The position numbers and the translations under genes are program-made. A stretch of DNA of 56,086 bases. Origin: Cytauxzoon felis. Lineage: Eukaryota > Apicomplexa > Aconoidasida > Piroplasmida > Theileriidae. Shown one piece after another: positions 1 through 9,404 of this stretch. The stretch covers positions 1 through 56,086 of the forward strand of contig JAIQCW010000028.1 of NCBI GenBank assembly GCA_020283715.1, written 5' to 3'. The stretch's first letter is position 1. Every line of letters starts with the position of its first letter. The notes beneath the pieces were generated by a model, which saw only the letters and a program-made list of their open reading frames with translations, made no database searches and was not told the origin of the DNA.

Positions 1-56
1 TGGAATAGGCCTCCACGGCGAGTGGGAACAGAGGTGGATTGGACCTCAGGTGGAAT
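1..56. repeat. Modular repeat cluster 1 (partial)
   Basis: Contains the blocks GGCCTCCACGGCGAGTGG, GGTGGATTGGACCTCAGGTGG and the inverted-type end ACCTCAGGTGGAA that recur through the window. It precedes a kelch exon whose acceptor is near 121, so it is probably intronic. The left end is cut by the window. Confidence 0.75.
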
Positions 57-1861
57 CCAAATTGGAACAGAGGTTGGATATTATTCATTGTATATAGACA
101 TTATCTCTTTATTATTTAATAGATACTTCTACTAACAAGTGGTATAATATTCATCTGTTGGATGAGTTCAAATTCAAGAGTCGTTCTGGTCATTCGGCAT
201 GTACTGATGGGGATAATCGCATATTTTTATTTGGTGGATATAATAATGTAATTGTTTGATATGGATTTATATGATGTTTATTTTAGGATGGGATTTTTAT
301 GAATGATTTATATGAGGTGAAGATTATTAATACATTAGATCCAGAATTTAATGAACTTAATGTATACGCCAAATTTACTTTATTAAATGGTGAGTTGGAA
401 TATTACTTTAATAATATTTACTATTTAGATCGAGAGAAATCATTGAATCCATCCCCTAGAGAATTTTCATCATTAGTTCATGTATGTTTGTGGGGTTTAT
501 TATCACTATAATTTTAGTGTGATGGGAAGTTGTATCTTTTTGGTGGTTATACTTATGGTGGTTTGTTTCTATATTTCTATTATAATATATTTCTATTTTA
601 GCTTCTTGTACTGATGGAATGTAAATTTATCTTTATATAAAATTATATTTATCTTAGGTGGATATTTAATTTAAATGAAAAGACATGGTATCAATCATCT
701 CAAGTTATTAAACCCCATCCAGTAGAAGGTTTGTGGTGTTGTGGTGTTTTTTATCCCCATTAAATTTATTTATAGGTATGAGTACAATACGTATGGGTAG
801 GGCGATTATATATTTTGGTGGTTGTGATTATACATATAATTCTCAACGTTGTTACAAGTATACCTGAAATTTTATAATATTACAAAACATTTTAGTGATT
901 TATGGCACTATGATACAATAGAAGATAAATGGACCATTATACAACCGTCATATAAACCAAATCATCGATGTGGATCATTATTCACATTCCATAATGGTAA
1001 GAATTTTAATGTGGGGGTAAAAAACACTATAACAGATTCATTAATTATTTATGGTGGTTATAAAATGGATAAGTTTGTATATAATGATATATGGGAACTA
1101 GATATATCATTCTTCATATGCGATGATCATAATTATCACTGCCTCAATCACGGTTCGTTCTTCAATACATCATTTCCACTCGAGGTCCAATACAATATCT
1201 CTACTGCACCATCATTCCACCCGCCGTTCCACCTGAGGTCGTCTTGCAGACAGCTTCTCTATTTACTTCCCCTTCCAGCTCCCGTAGATCGCTTCCAGGT
1301 TAGACTCGAGGTTACATCACCACCTCCAGCTTTGCCACGATCTCCGGGAGTGGCTCTACTCTTTAGAGATAGGTAATTAGAAGAGCTGACGGCAGGACTA
1401 GACCTCAGGTAGAGAAGAGCTGTCTGCAAGACCAATGGTGGAGTCGAGTGGTACACTGGTTGTAACCTCAGGTGGAACGTCGAGTCTATATCATTGATTG
1501 TGAATATATCAAGTTTATTATAACAATTTAGGTGTTTGTAATGGTGTTGGATGTAAATGTAAAGTTGGTTATACTGATTTCGATTGTGGTACTATAGAGT
1601 ATGTTATATTTAATTTATATATGGTAATATTCTAGTACAAGTGACATTATAATTAAACCTAATGAAATATATAATGAATTAAACTCAACTACTGATAGAA
1701 ATGGTGCAAATGGGGTAAAAAATAATGTAAATGTTACGACTGAAGAAAAAAATGAAGATGATCAATCAATTTCATACTATACAAAATCTACCAATATCTC
1801 TTTAAAAATTATCATCATCACCTTTATACTCATATTCCTCATTTACAAAATTATCAATTGA
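1..1861 (+). CDS. Kelch-repeat / EGF-like / single-pass membrane protein (5' end outside window)
   Basis: The gene enters from the left and is split by short introns. Successive exons give kelch blades: 'SGHSACTDGDNRIFLFGGYNN', 'CDGKLYLFGGY', 'STIRMGRAIIYFGGC' and 'DSLIIYGGYKMDKFVYNDIWELD', with partner strands such as 'FSDLWHYDTIEDKW'. After the last blade an exon at about 1532 encodes a cysteine-rich EGF-like stretch (GVCNGVGCKCKVGYTDFDCG). The end is a polar linker, a hydrophobic helix (about 1798-1850, ISLKIIIITFILIFLIYK) and a stop at 1859-1861. This architecture fits a type I surface or secretory-pathway beta-propeller protein that binds a partner outside the cytosol; the ligand is unknown. 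A modular repeat cluster (1175-1478) lies between the last blade and the EGF exon, probably in an enlarged intron because it cannot be read through to the EGF frame. Several exon borders are my inference. Confidence 0.75.
1175..1478 (-). repeat. Modular repeat cluster 2, inside the kelch gene
   Basis: Read on the minus strand it contains the standard order: ACCTCAGGTGG end, the SSNYLSLK-ATPGDRG block, then the DLRE.EGEVNR block. It is antisense to the kelch gene. A kelch blade ends before it and the EGF exon starts after it (acceptor near 1531), so it most likely sits in an intron of roughly 0.4 kb, about ten times the usual intron length here. Confidence 0.8.
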
Positions 1862-1877
1862 TGCGAATCAAATCATC

Positions 1878-2150
1878 AATGAAGGATATATAGACGACAC
1901 TTATTTCAACTACAGAAGTCAACATAAACTGACGTAAACTGATTTCAACTAACATCAACTACAGAAGTCAACTTCAACTAACTACAATAAATACATACAA
2001 CATTAACTTCAACTAATTTCAACTACAGAAGTCAACATAAACTGACGTAAACTGATTTCAACTAACTTCAACTACAGAAGTCAACTTCAACTAACTACAA
2101 TAAATACATACAACATTAACTTCAACTAACTTCAACTACAGAAGTCAACT
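1878..2150. repeat. Minisatellite of CAACTA/ACTTCAACTA units, 112-bp higher-order period
   Basis: The stretch is built from variants of TTCAACTAACTTCAACTACAGAAGTCAAC. A longer unit starting CAACTACAGAAGTCAACATAAACTG occurs at 1908 and again at 2020 (period 112), with a third truncated start near 2130. It fills the space between the convergent kelch and RPC5 genes and runs into the last codons of RPC5. Confidence 0.8.
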
Positions 2151-4403
2151 TCAGTAACTTCCTCCTTCAGAGAGTAAATTTTGTGATTTATAGAGTCTTC
2201 TATTGATAAAATTTGGTAGATTTTTATTAGTGAGTATAGCTTGTTTAAATAATTCTAATGCGATATTATTTTTTTTAAGTAACCAATAATTATTATTAAT
2301 AGGTATAGCAACTTGATTAAGTATATCATTAATACAAGTAATTTTAGTATTACAACCAATATCATTAAGATAATTAATAATATTATTAGTATTATATATC
2401 CTATTATTAAGATAATTAACAATAGTAAATTTAATAATTATATTATTAACCATATAATTAATAGTAAAATTTGTATTATTTTTATAATTTTGTATAATAT
2501 TAGCTGATTCAATTAATATATTACTCCAATATTTTTGATAATATTGTATAATCTTTGGATATTTTAAATAAAATTTTTCATCACGACATAATTTTAATGA
2601 CCAAAATTTGCCCTGTGTTTTACCTATTGTTGATAATAAATTATTAACTATATTTATTGGTAAGCCTGTTGCATTTTGAAATGGTTCACTAGCTAATTGA
2701 CCTACTGATGTATTTGATTTTAACATTGATGGTTGACATGTTTGTCTATGTAATAATGATAACATTAAATTTCTACATGATATCAAATAATTTCTTTCAT
2801 CATTATTATATTCATCCTCATCTGTATAATTCATTATAGCATATTCTGATGATAATATCCAATTACCATCTATATTCTTAGCAAATTTCCTTAATATCTC
2901 TATCAATCTCATATCATCATATTCATCCATTATATTTATATCCTTCTTTAATGAATAAAATGAATCTATATATCTCTCAGATAATAATAATTTCAATTGT
3001 ATCTCTATATCCAATCTACTCATAAAATTAATATCTGGGGTTGAATTATGGGGCCTTATATATGTTATTTTTTCAGTATTTATATTTTCATCATTATTTA
3101 AATTCAATTTATCATTACAATTATATCTACATAATGAATTTATATACTTGCTCTTATCATAAACAAAATTTATATTATATATCATATCATCATCTAATAC
3201 ACTTGAGGTCCTTCCACTAGGCGTGGAGCCTTCTCTATTTACTTCCGCCTCCAGCTCCCGTGGATCGCTTTCGGGTAGTCCACTTCCACTCGAGGTCACA
3301 TCCCCATTACCTCCACCTTTGCCACGATCTCTGGGAGTGGCTTCACCCTTCAGGGATAGGTAATTAGAAGAGCTGTCTGCAAGACGACCTACGGTGGAGG
3401 TAACCTCAGGTGGAGAGCTGTCTGCAAGACAATAAGAGTTGGATTGGACTTTGTGTGGAATAGAAGTGTGTGATTTTGTGAATTCATGTAGTAATTCATT
3501 GGATTCTTGAGAGCCTTGATGATATATTTGATAGATTTTTTTCCATTTGATATTATCATTATAAAATAAATGTAATATATTATCATCACTGATATCATCT
3601 AATGCAAATTTAGGGCGTAATTGTACTATACCCTTAGCAGGTAAAATATGTAATGATCTTTGTATAACACCATTAATATATTGTACATTCAATACCCCTA
3701 AACAATCTATTACATGTTCATTAGTAGCGATAGAAGATTCTAAAATCAATTCATTATGATCCATATCCTCACCTTTAATTTTATTTGTAAAATTCTGCTG
3801 CTTCATTGAAGATTTCGTATGCTTCTTTATATTACTATCAAATCTACCACAACTTGTACTATATATATGACCTATATCATATTCTAATCTTATAAATGGA
3901 CATTTATCACGCCTATTATATTCCATCGATGTATCATAATAATTCCTCTTCATATTATTATTCCCGTTATCCTTCTTAAACACCTCACCTATATATAACG
4001 ACTTTAAATCCAACTTATCCGAAGCATTTGAATTATATTTACCCTCACTATCGTACATTGATGTCTCCAGTGGATACTGTAACAGAAGAATACCCTCAAA
4101 TGGCTTACTACATAATTCCTTCGCCACTTTTAAACTAGTAGGCGGATCATATAAATCATTTATTATATTACCCAATGTCGCATTATTTAGATAAACGTCG
4201 CATTCATATAGAAGACAGTCCTCATCCTCGTCGTCACAGTCACCTCCTCCACGATCATTATCTCCTCTGGAATTATTGATATCTACTCCATTTAAACTAT
4301 CATTTGTACTTGAATTAACTGACATTTTGTGCAAGATTTGCTTAGAATAGCAATGTTTAGAGATTTTACATATCATGGGGAATTGATGTATTGCTATACC
4401 CAT
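2151..4403 (-). CDS. DNA-directed RNA polymerase III subunit RPC5-like
   Basis: A single-exon 750-residue protein. Around residues 70-115 it has the RPC5/POLR3E (yeast Rpc37) opening, 'LLYECDVYLNN…GILLLQYPLETS'. Around 230-270 it has the family's 'CLGVLNVQYINGVIQRSLHI' strand followed by 'LPAKGIVQLRPKFALDDISD', matching the conserved L.P.GI.QLRP element. Such subunits belong to the TFIIF-like RPC4/RPC5 subcomplex used in Pol III initiation and termination (tRNA, 5S). The start could also be Met-27 (MSVNSST). A repeat cluster (residues about 315-398) is read through in frame between two native parts and adds about 80 residues including SSSNYLSLKGEATPRDRG. The C-terminus is Asn/Ile-rich, and the stop codon lies where the minisatellite begins. 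The assignment rests on motif memory, so it is good but not certain. Confidence 0.7.
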   Translation of the reverse strand: MGIAIHQFPMICKISKHCYSKQILHKMSVNSSTNDSLNGVDINNSRGDNDRGGGDCDDEDEDCLLYECDVYLNNATLGNIINDLYDPPTSLKVAKELCSKPFEGILLLQYPLETSMYDSEGKYNSNASDKLDLKSLYIGEVFKKDNGNNNMKRNYYDTSMEYNRRDKCPFIRLEYDIGHIYSTSCGRFDSNIKKHTKSSMKQQNFTNKIKGEDMDHNELILESSIATNEHVIDCLGVLNVQYINGVIQRSLHILPAKGIVQLRPKFALDDISDDNILHLFYNDNIKWKKIYQIYHQGSQESNELLHEFTKSHTSIPHKVQSNSYCLADSSPPEVTSTVGRLADSSSNYLSLKGEATPRDRGKGGGNGDVTSSGSGLPESDPRELEAEVNREGSTPSGRTSSVLDDDMIYNINFVYDKSKYINSLCRYNCNDKLNLNNDENINTEKITYIRPHNSTPDINFMSRLDIEIQLKLLLSERYIDSFYSLKKDINIMDEYDDMRLIEILRKFAKNIDGNWILSSEYAIMNYTDEDEYNNDERNYLISCRNLMLSLLHRQTCQPSMLKSNTSVGQLASEPFQNATGLPINIVNNLLSTIGKTQGKFWSLKLCRDEKFYLKYPKIIQYYQKYWSNILIESANIIQNYKNNTNFTINYMVNNIIIKFTIVNYLNNRIYNTNNIINYLNDIGCNTKITCINDILNQVAIPINNNYWLLKKNNIALELFKQAILTNKNLPNFINRRLYKSQNLLSEGGSY
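3201..3462 (-). repeat. Modular repeat cluster 3, in frame inside RPC5
   Basis: It is oriented with the host gene and open throughout. It encodes ADSSPPEVTSTVG, then the SSSNYLSLK…TPRDRG block, then SDPRELEAEVNRE and GRTSS. Flanking host sequence is AT-rich and Asn/Ile/Tyr-rich, whereas the insert is Ser/Gly/Glu-rich and GC-richer. No GTATGT/GTAAGT-type donor is evident at its left edge, so it is probably translated. Confidence 0.85.
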
Positions 4404-4635
4404 AAACTCTACCGCAGACGATAATAAAAAAGTCTACACATTTCATGAAGTTTGATAATACACGCATAATTTATGATTATGACCACTTCATAACATATAT
4501 ACTCAGTACTTATTATAAGGATGATCATAACAGCCTGTAACTAAGGCATTGACCATCGAAGATCACAATCGATTTGTCTTTACATCGTAGCTATCTCCTC
4601 TACCGAAGCTTATACAGCCTCTATTAATCCCGAAG

Positions 4636-4960
4636 TTCCACCCTAGGTCCAATCCAACTTTCTTCGTTTTTCAGAGAGCTCTCCACCGTAGGTCGTCTTG
4701 CAGACAGCTTCTCTATTTACCTATCCCTAAAGGGTGGTGCCACTCCCAGAGATCGTGGCAGTATAGAAAGTAGTACTGGAAATCAAGTGGATTACCCGTA
4801 GCTGATCTCAGGGAAGCGGAGGGGGAAGTAAATAAGGAAGCCTCAACGGCAAGTGGAAGAGAAAGTGGGCGTATAGTATATTGACCTCAAGTGGATTACC
4901 CGTAGCTGATCACAGGGAAGCGGAGCGATAACTAAATAAAAGAGGTGCCACGCCTAGTGG
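4636..4960. repeat. Modular repeat cluster 4 (intergenic, mixed orientation)
   Basis: Contains CCACCGTAGGTCGTCTTGCA, the SSNYLSLK-type block in plus orientation (GCCACTCCCAGAGATCGTGG), then two successive copies of 'CAAGTGGATTACCCGTAGCTGATC…AGGGAAGCGGAG'. It fills the divergent space between RPC5 and the next plus-strand gene; the remaining 4404-4635 and 4961-5079 show no gene. Confidence 0.8.
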
Positions 4961-5079
4961 ATCACAAGGCTATTCATATCTGTAACTCCCTGTGTAATAC
5001 ACATCTCGTTCTACCTCTGATGATAGTATCTGTAAATTCTTGTCGTTTTAGCCCCTTTAATTTTTGAAGATTATTACTG

Positions 5080-6351
5080 ATGTATTCTGATGGTTCAGAT
5101 AATATGAATGTGAGTTTATATTATATTTGGTCATATAATTTTTAGGCCTACGTTAAAGTAGAGGCTGGGATCTTGGAGGATTATACAAAATCTAAAATAT
5201 CGCAATATAAATTTGAGGATCCCGAATCAATGGATCATAAAATCATTAGACATGAAGATCCTCCTTTATTAATTGAAGTTGATAATAATTGGAATATAAA
5301 GAATAGAATTAATATATTGTATAGTTTATCTAATAAACTTGAACATATATTTAATGGTATATTTATTTATAATTTTATTTTATTTTCCCCCACTTAGATA
5401 TAGACCCCATTTTATCGGGTTTTTTAAATTCCAATAATTTTAAATCTAACCACACATTACCAAAAATATGGTATTATGGTGATAATTATCCCCATATTAA
5501 AAATGATGGGGTATTGGATAAATTTCAAATTGATGGAATATTAAATTGGATAGAGAGATCAGCAGATTTATTATGTATTATAATTAATTATTTTAATATT
5601 AAAACTGAATATAATGTAGAAAATGGTGCTGAATTATTGAAGAAAATAATTGATGATATATATTCGGGTATAAACTTTAATCATACAAAGCCTTTTGTAC
5701 ATGATGATAATGTAAATTACCAAAGCTTATACATCAAATCCATACAATTCAATACAATTATACAAGTATGCACCATAATATAATTTTCTATCCCCATTAA
5801 ACCCCATTATTATAGGGTCATTATGAGAAGATGATTGATAAGATGATGATAGAACGTGATTTAGCATTGAAGAAATCAAGAGATACAACATTGATGATGA
5901 AAGAAGTAAGTAATTACCATATTCTATATAATATAATGATTAGATTGATGTATTAAAGAAGAAGATAAAGGATTTGGAATTGAAATTGAAAGAAAAAGAT
6001 GGGGTCATTGTAGGGTTAACCAATGATTTGGAAATTACAAATAGGGTTAAATTACAATTCATGCAAAAGAATGAAGAATTATTAGCAAATAATCAACGGC
6101 TATTATTAGAAAAATCTAAATTAATAGATAATGAAGTAAAACAATTATTACATAATGAGTACACACAAGAGGTAATTGAAGTAATTTGAAAAAATTAAAT
6201 TCAATAGGCCTTAAATAGCACAACAAATGAAGAAAATGTAGAACTAATAGAACGTATCGTAGATATCGACACACAATACTCACAAATGAACAAAAACAAC
6301 GCCAATAGATCACTACTTGATGAATTCATGGAATTCCTCAGCGAAGAATGA
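5080..6351 (+). CDS. Coiled-coil protein of unknown function (spliced)
   Basis: The start ATG at 5080 (MYSDGSDNMN) is spliced at 5109/5146 to AYVKVEAGILEDYTKSK…, and further short introns follow (about 36-50 nt, for example ending at 5397 and the one before 6211). The N-terminal two thirds is mixed helical (…NRINILYSLSNKLEHIFNG, then WIERSADLLCIIINYFN). From about 5820 the protein is a long charged coiled coil (MIDKMMIERDLALKKSRD…LKKKIKDLELKLKEKDG…NEELLANNQRLLLEKSKLIDNE) and ends …LLDEFMEFLSEE. The globular head plus coiled coil recalls kinetochore or cytoskeletal components, but I do not recognise a family. The splice chain keeps one frame throughout, so the gene is real. Confidence 0.65.
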
Positions 6352-6394
6352 TAAACAACTGGGGGAAGACGTCTACAAATTGCCTTCTACTTGG

Positions 6395-6607
6395 CTCCAC
6401 CTGAGGGTACCTCCACCGTTGGTCTTGCAGACAGCTCTTCCAATTACCTATCTCTAAAGAGTATAGCCACTCCCGGAGATCGTGGCATTGGAGAAGGTAG
6501 AGATGTGAGCCGAGTTAGTACTGGACCTCAAGTGGAACCCGAAAGTGATCTACGGGAACTTGAGGGGGAAGTAAATAGAAGAGCTGACGGCAGGACGACC
6601 TCAGGTG
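6395..6607 (+). repeat. Modular repeat cluster 5: free-standing complete unit with an open frame
   Basis: A nearly canonical unit bounded by CTCCACCTGAGG and GACCTCAGGTG. It reads without a stop as PPEGTSTVGLADSSSNYLSLK, then ATPGDRG…, then VEPESDLRELEGEVNRRADGRTTSG. It lies between two genes and has no ATG start, so it is not called a gene. It is the best template for defining the element, because no host coding sequence is mixed in. Confidence 0.8.
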
Positions 6608-6805
6608 ATACAGCCGTATAAATATGGATTATGATATCTATTTACATTAATTCAATATAAATATTATTAAATTCTTCATATTATTTCCATTAATTTAATG
6701 TCTTTGTTATATATTCTGTAATACATATCTTTGTCTTCCCATTCACTCTCACCACCACAGGGTTAAGATTGATTATTACAAGTAGCCTTTTAACTTCAAT
6801 TTCCG

Positions 6806-8539
6806 ATGGTATATAGTGGTAAGGCGCCATTAACAAGTGGTATATATTTTTCAAAGCGTAAACGTTTGACAGAGACGTTGTTATTGTACAAGCATGAAGA
6901 TGAGGGTGGAGTATATCCGATATCAATGGAATATCAGCCGGTACCGGCAACAACTGGTAATATAAAAGATGACGTATCAATATATAAAAATTTATTAAAA
7001 TTATCGCTAGATCGTCGTAATTTAAGTATTTGTAATGATGTATCATATGATGTGGACGATGATTTGATTAGGGGTTTAAATTTTCTATCGCAGAATGTAA
7101 AGCTAGATGATTTGAATGATATATTGGATGAAATTAATGAGTATAATATAAAGAATGATAAGATTATAGGTAAAGTTGAAGATATATTGGACATTTTTGG
7201 TCTCAATGAGGTCTTGTATAATAATACTGGCCCATTGGATATAATAGAAAGAGAAGTTGGTTATGATGGTAGGCATATAGGCCCATTGAATGTAAATGAA
7301 GTAGCAAATTTGATAGCATTGGCTTTGAAATTACAAGAATCTGAGAAATTTGATATAGATTTAGAGAAGAAATTAGAATCTTCAATTAATTTATGGAAAA
7401 AGACCAATAGAATCCCAAATACTATAACGAATTCTTTAATCTCATCATTGTATGAGAATAAATTATATCAGTGCAATATTTGTGGTATCAGATTCAAATC
7501 TTTAGATATTAAGACTAGACATACTTTAATTCATGATAGTAATAAAAAAATTATGGATTGGTATCCATTAGATTCATGGATTAATTATACCAGTCGTGGT
7601 GTATATGGATATATACCTACTAGAGTATTAATTACTATGGAATCATTTAAAAATTTATTTAATGATTCCAATATTGAAAATGATTCTATTAATTGGTTAA
7701 AGAATATTTTATTATTAAATGATGTTTATAATTATAATAATGATGCTATAGATGCAGATGATGATTTGAATTTAATTGATGAGGTAATTAATGATGAAAA
7801 AATATATAATGATTTATTATGGTCGTGGGGTGTGGGGGATGAGGGAAAATTTTCTTCCATAAATGACGCATCTAACGATATAGAGATTGATCCTCAACCT
7901 TCTTTTACACCTACACCTTTGCATTTCGATAGACTATTCGGAATTCTATCATTGAATATAGATAAATTAAATATAAATCATCCACTAGTCGTATCATTCG
8001 ATAATATAACAAGAAGTACCTGTATAGTATGTAATGATGTACTACAGTATAAATTCGATCCCAAGTATAATAATTTTATCTACAACAATGTAAAATGTAT
8101 AAAATTCGATCAATATATAATAAATAGTCTATACAATAATGATAAACTTATATATGAAGATTTACTTTCATTGAATAATTTAAATAAATTTAAATGTCCA
8201 TACGATATCCTTCGTAAAATATCAACTTTTAAAATCATCGTACCAGAGCAAACCAATTCTGATACACCAATCTCCAATTGGCCATATAAACGATATGACC
8301 TATTATTCAATATTAAGTACATAATCAATGATAAGTTCAACCCCAAATCTAAAAATCTATTCAAATATTGGAAATATCCATTAGATAATCTACCAAATAC
8401 GCTACTTTTCCTACACTCTTGCTGTCTACAACTACTACTCACAACACATTTACTATACTCGAAAAAATTCATACATGATGATACCATCAACACGAAAATC
8501 GATAAACTACTAGATGATATCAAACGAGCAACGAAGTAA
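6806..8539 (+). CDS. Pcf11-like mRNA 3'-end cleavage/termination factor, zinc-finger region
   Basis: A single-exon 577-residue protein. Around residues 222-260 it has YQCNICGIRFKSLDIKTRH followed by TLIHDSNKKIMDWYPLDSWI. This matches the first zinc finger of Pcf11 (C..CG.RF…H…H) with its trailing 'SR.WY…..W' segment. A second C..C site (STCIVCNDVLQYKFDPKYNN, about 408-430) corresponds to the second Pcf11 finger, which is followed by an acidic/aromatic loop. Pcf11 acts in cleavage factor IA, linking the Pol II CTD to transcript cleavage and termination. No CTD-interacting domain is visible at the N-terminus, so this protein keeps only the Clp1-binding zinc-finger half or a separate gene supplies the CID. 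The C-terminal 150 residues are unassigned. Confidence 0.6.
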   Translation: MVYSGKAPLTSGIYFSKRKRLTETLLLYKHEDEGGVYPISMEYQPVPATTGNIKDDVSIYKNLLKLSLDRRNLSICNDVSYDVDDDLIRGLNFLSQNVKLDDLNDILDEINEYNIKNDKIIGKVEDILDIFGLNEVLYNNTGPLDIIEREVGYDGRHIGPLNVNEVANLIALALKLQESEKFDIDLEKKLESSINLWKKTNRIPNTITNSLISSLYENKLYQCNICGIRFKSLDIKTRHTLIHDSNKKIMDWYPLDSWINYTSRGVYGYIPTRVLITMESFKNLFNDSNIENDSINWLKNILLLNDVYNYNNDAIDADDDLNLIDEVINDEKIYNDLLWSWGVGDEGKFSSINDASNDIEIDPQPSFTPTPLHFDRLFGILSLNIDKLNINHPLVVSFDNITRSTCIVCNDVLQYKFDPKYNNFIYNNVKCIKFDQYIINSLYNNDKLIYEDLLSLNNLNKFKCPYDILRKISTFKIIVPEQTNSDTPISNWPYKRYDLLFNIKYIINDKFNPKSKNLFKYWKYPLDNLPNTLLFLHSCCLQLLLTTHLLYSKKFIHDDTINTKIDKLLDDIKRATK

Positions 8540-8615
8540 CCCAATGGATCATCGATGACTGAAGGAATGTAACGACTGAAGTGTTCTTCATCGAAGATTA
8601 GTACAATTTTAATTT

Positions 8616-8675
8616 CGTCCTGCAGACAGCTCTTCCTTTTAGTTCCCCTTCCAGCTCCCATAGATCGTTTTCGGG
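8616..8675 (-). repeat. Modular repeat cluster 6 (fragment)
   Basis: A short piece (GTCCTGCAGACAGCTCTTCC, then a diverged 'AGTTCCCCTTCCAGCTCCCATAGATCG' arm) just after the Pcf11-like gene. The end motif is missing, so it looks like a decayed or truncated copy. Confidence 0.65.
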
Positions 8676-8679
8676 ACAT

Positions 8680-9029
8680 TGAGGATGTTTGTTATCATTA
8701 TAATCGCATAATTATCTTTATTTAATCACTTATAACTGAAATATAATATTTTAATTATTTATATATAGTATATATAGTTAGTATTATTATAAGTATAACA
8801 TAGTTACTAGAATATCTTTACATAATGTTAGTAGTTATATAGTATATAAATTATTATAATTATTTATATTAATACATATATATCTTCATATAACTATACT
8901 TCTACCTTCAATTGTATTAATATGTAAGTATATATTATAGTGATCTATATATCATCAATAGATACAAAACACCACAAAAAGTAGTGTTTTTTATCCCGAT
9001 AATTCTGGGGTATATGTGATGTTAGTGGT
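8680..9029. other. AT-rich intergenic stretch
   Basis: Extremely AT-rich DNA with many short TA runs and a small GC-richer patch near 8975-9000. I see no open frame, RNA gene or clear signal in it. Confidence 0.6.
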
Positions 9030-9118
9030 TGGACCTCAAGTGGAATACCCGCAGCTGATCTCAGGGAAGTGGAGGGGAAAGTAAATAGAAGAGCTGACGG
9101 CAGGACGACCTTGGGTGA
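9030..9118 (+). repeat. Modular repeat cluster 7 (right half only)
   Basis: Carries TGGACCTCAAGTGG, CCCGCAGCTGATCTCAGGGA, the AAATAGAAGAGCTGACGGCA block and a diverged end CGACCTTGGGTG. Only the [17 protein letters not shown] half of the unit is present. Confidence 0.75.
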
Positions 9119-9236
9119 ATAGAAGAAATGGATGTTGGACTGAAAGGTTGTACTAATCTTCGGTGGACTATGGTACAGTCTCTATTCTCCACCCATAAGG
9201 AGTTGATTATTATACACATACATCTTCATTAATAAA

Positions 9237-9404
9237 TTATTTGTCGTCATTGATGACGTATACTTTCGTTTTATTGGAGAGTGTAATTTCTTTGTAGGAC
9301 TGTGCAAACGTTAGATTTGCACCTTTTATGTAAAAGGATTTTCGTAATGAGGGTGGTATAGTGAATGTATTGTTTATTGAGATTATTCTTTTAAGGTTAG
9401 ACAT
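9237..9404 (-). CDS. Small ORF (55 aa) overlapping the OPA3 stop codon
   Basis: An uninterrupted ATG-to-TAA frame, MSNLKRIISINNTFTIPPSL… to …KTKVYVINDDK. Its ATG overlaps the TAA of the upstream OPA3 gene by one base (TAATG on the minus strand). The composition is balanced (not poly-Asn/Ile) and basic, with IPPSLRKSFYIKGANL in the middle, which suggests a real small protein, perhaps organellar. I do not recognise the family. It could instead be a chance ORF in the OPA3 3' untranslated region. Confidence 0.4.
   Translation of the reverse strand: MSNLKRIISINNTFTIPPSLRKSFYIKGANLTFAQSYKEITLSNKTKVYVINDDK

Noticed and set aside
1259..1456. Minus-strand ORF with SSNYLSLKSRATPGDRG
   Set aside because: It is only repeat cluster 2 and has no host protein on either side, so I list it as a repeat and not a gene.
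8110..8679. A 189-aa minus-strand open frame over the 3' end of the Pcf11-like gene
   Set aside because: It is antisense to a well-supported coding region and its N-terminus is just repeat cluster 6; composition is Ser/Leu/Ile shadow-like.
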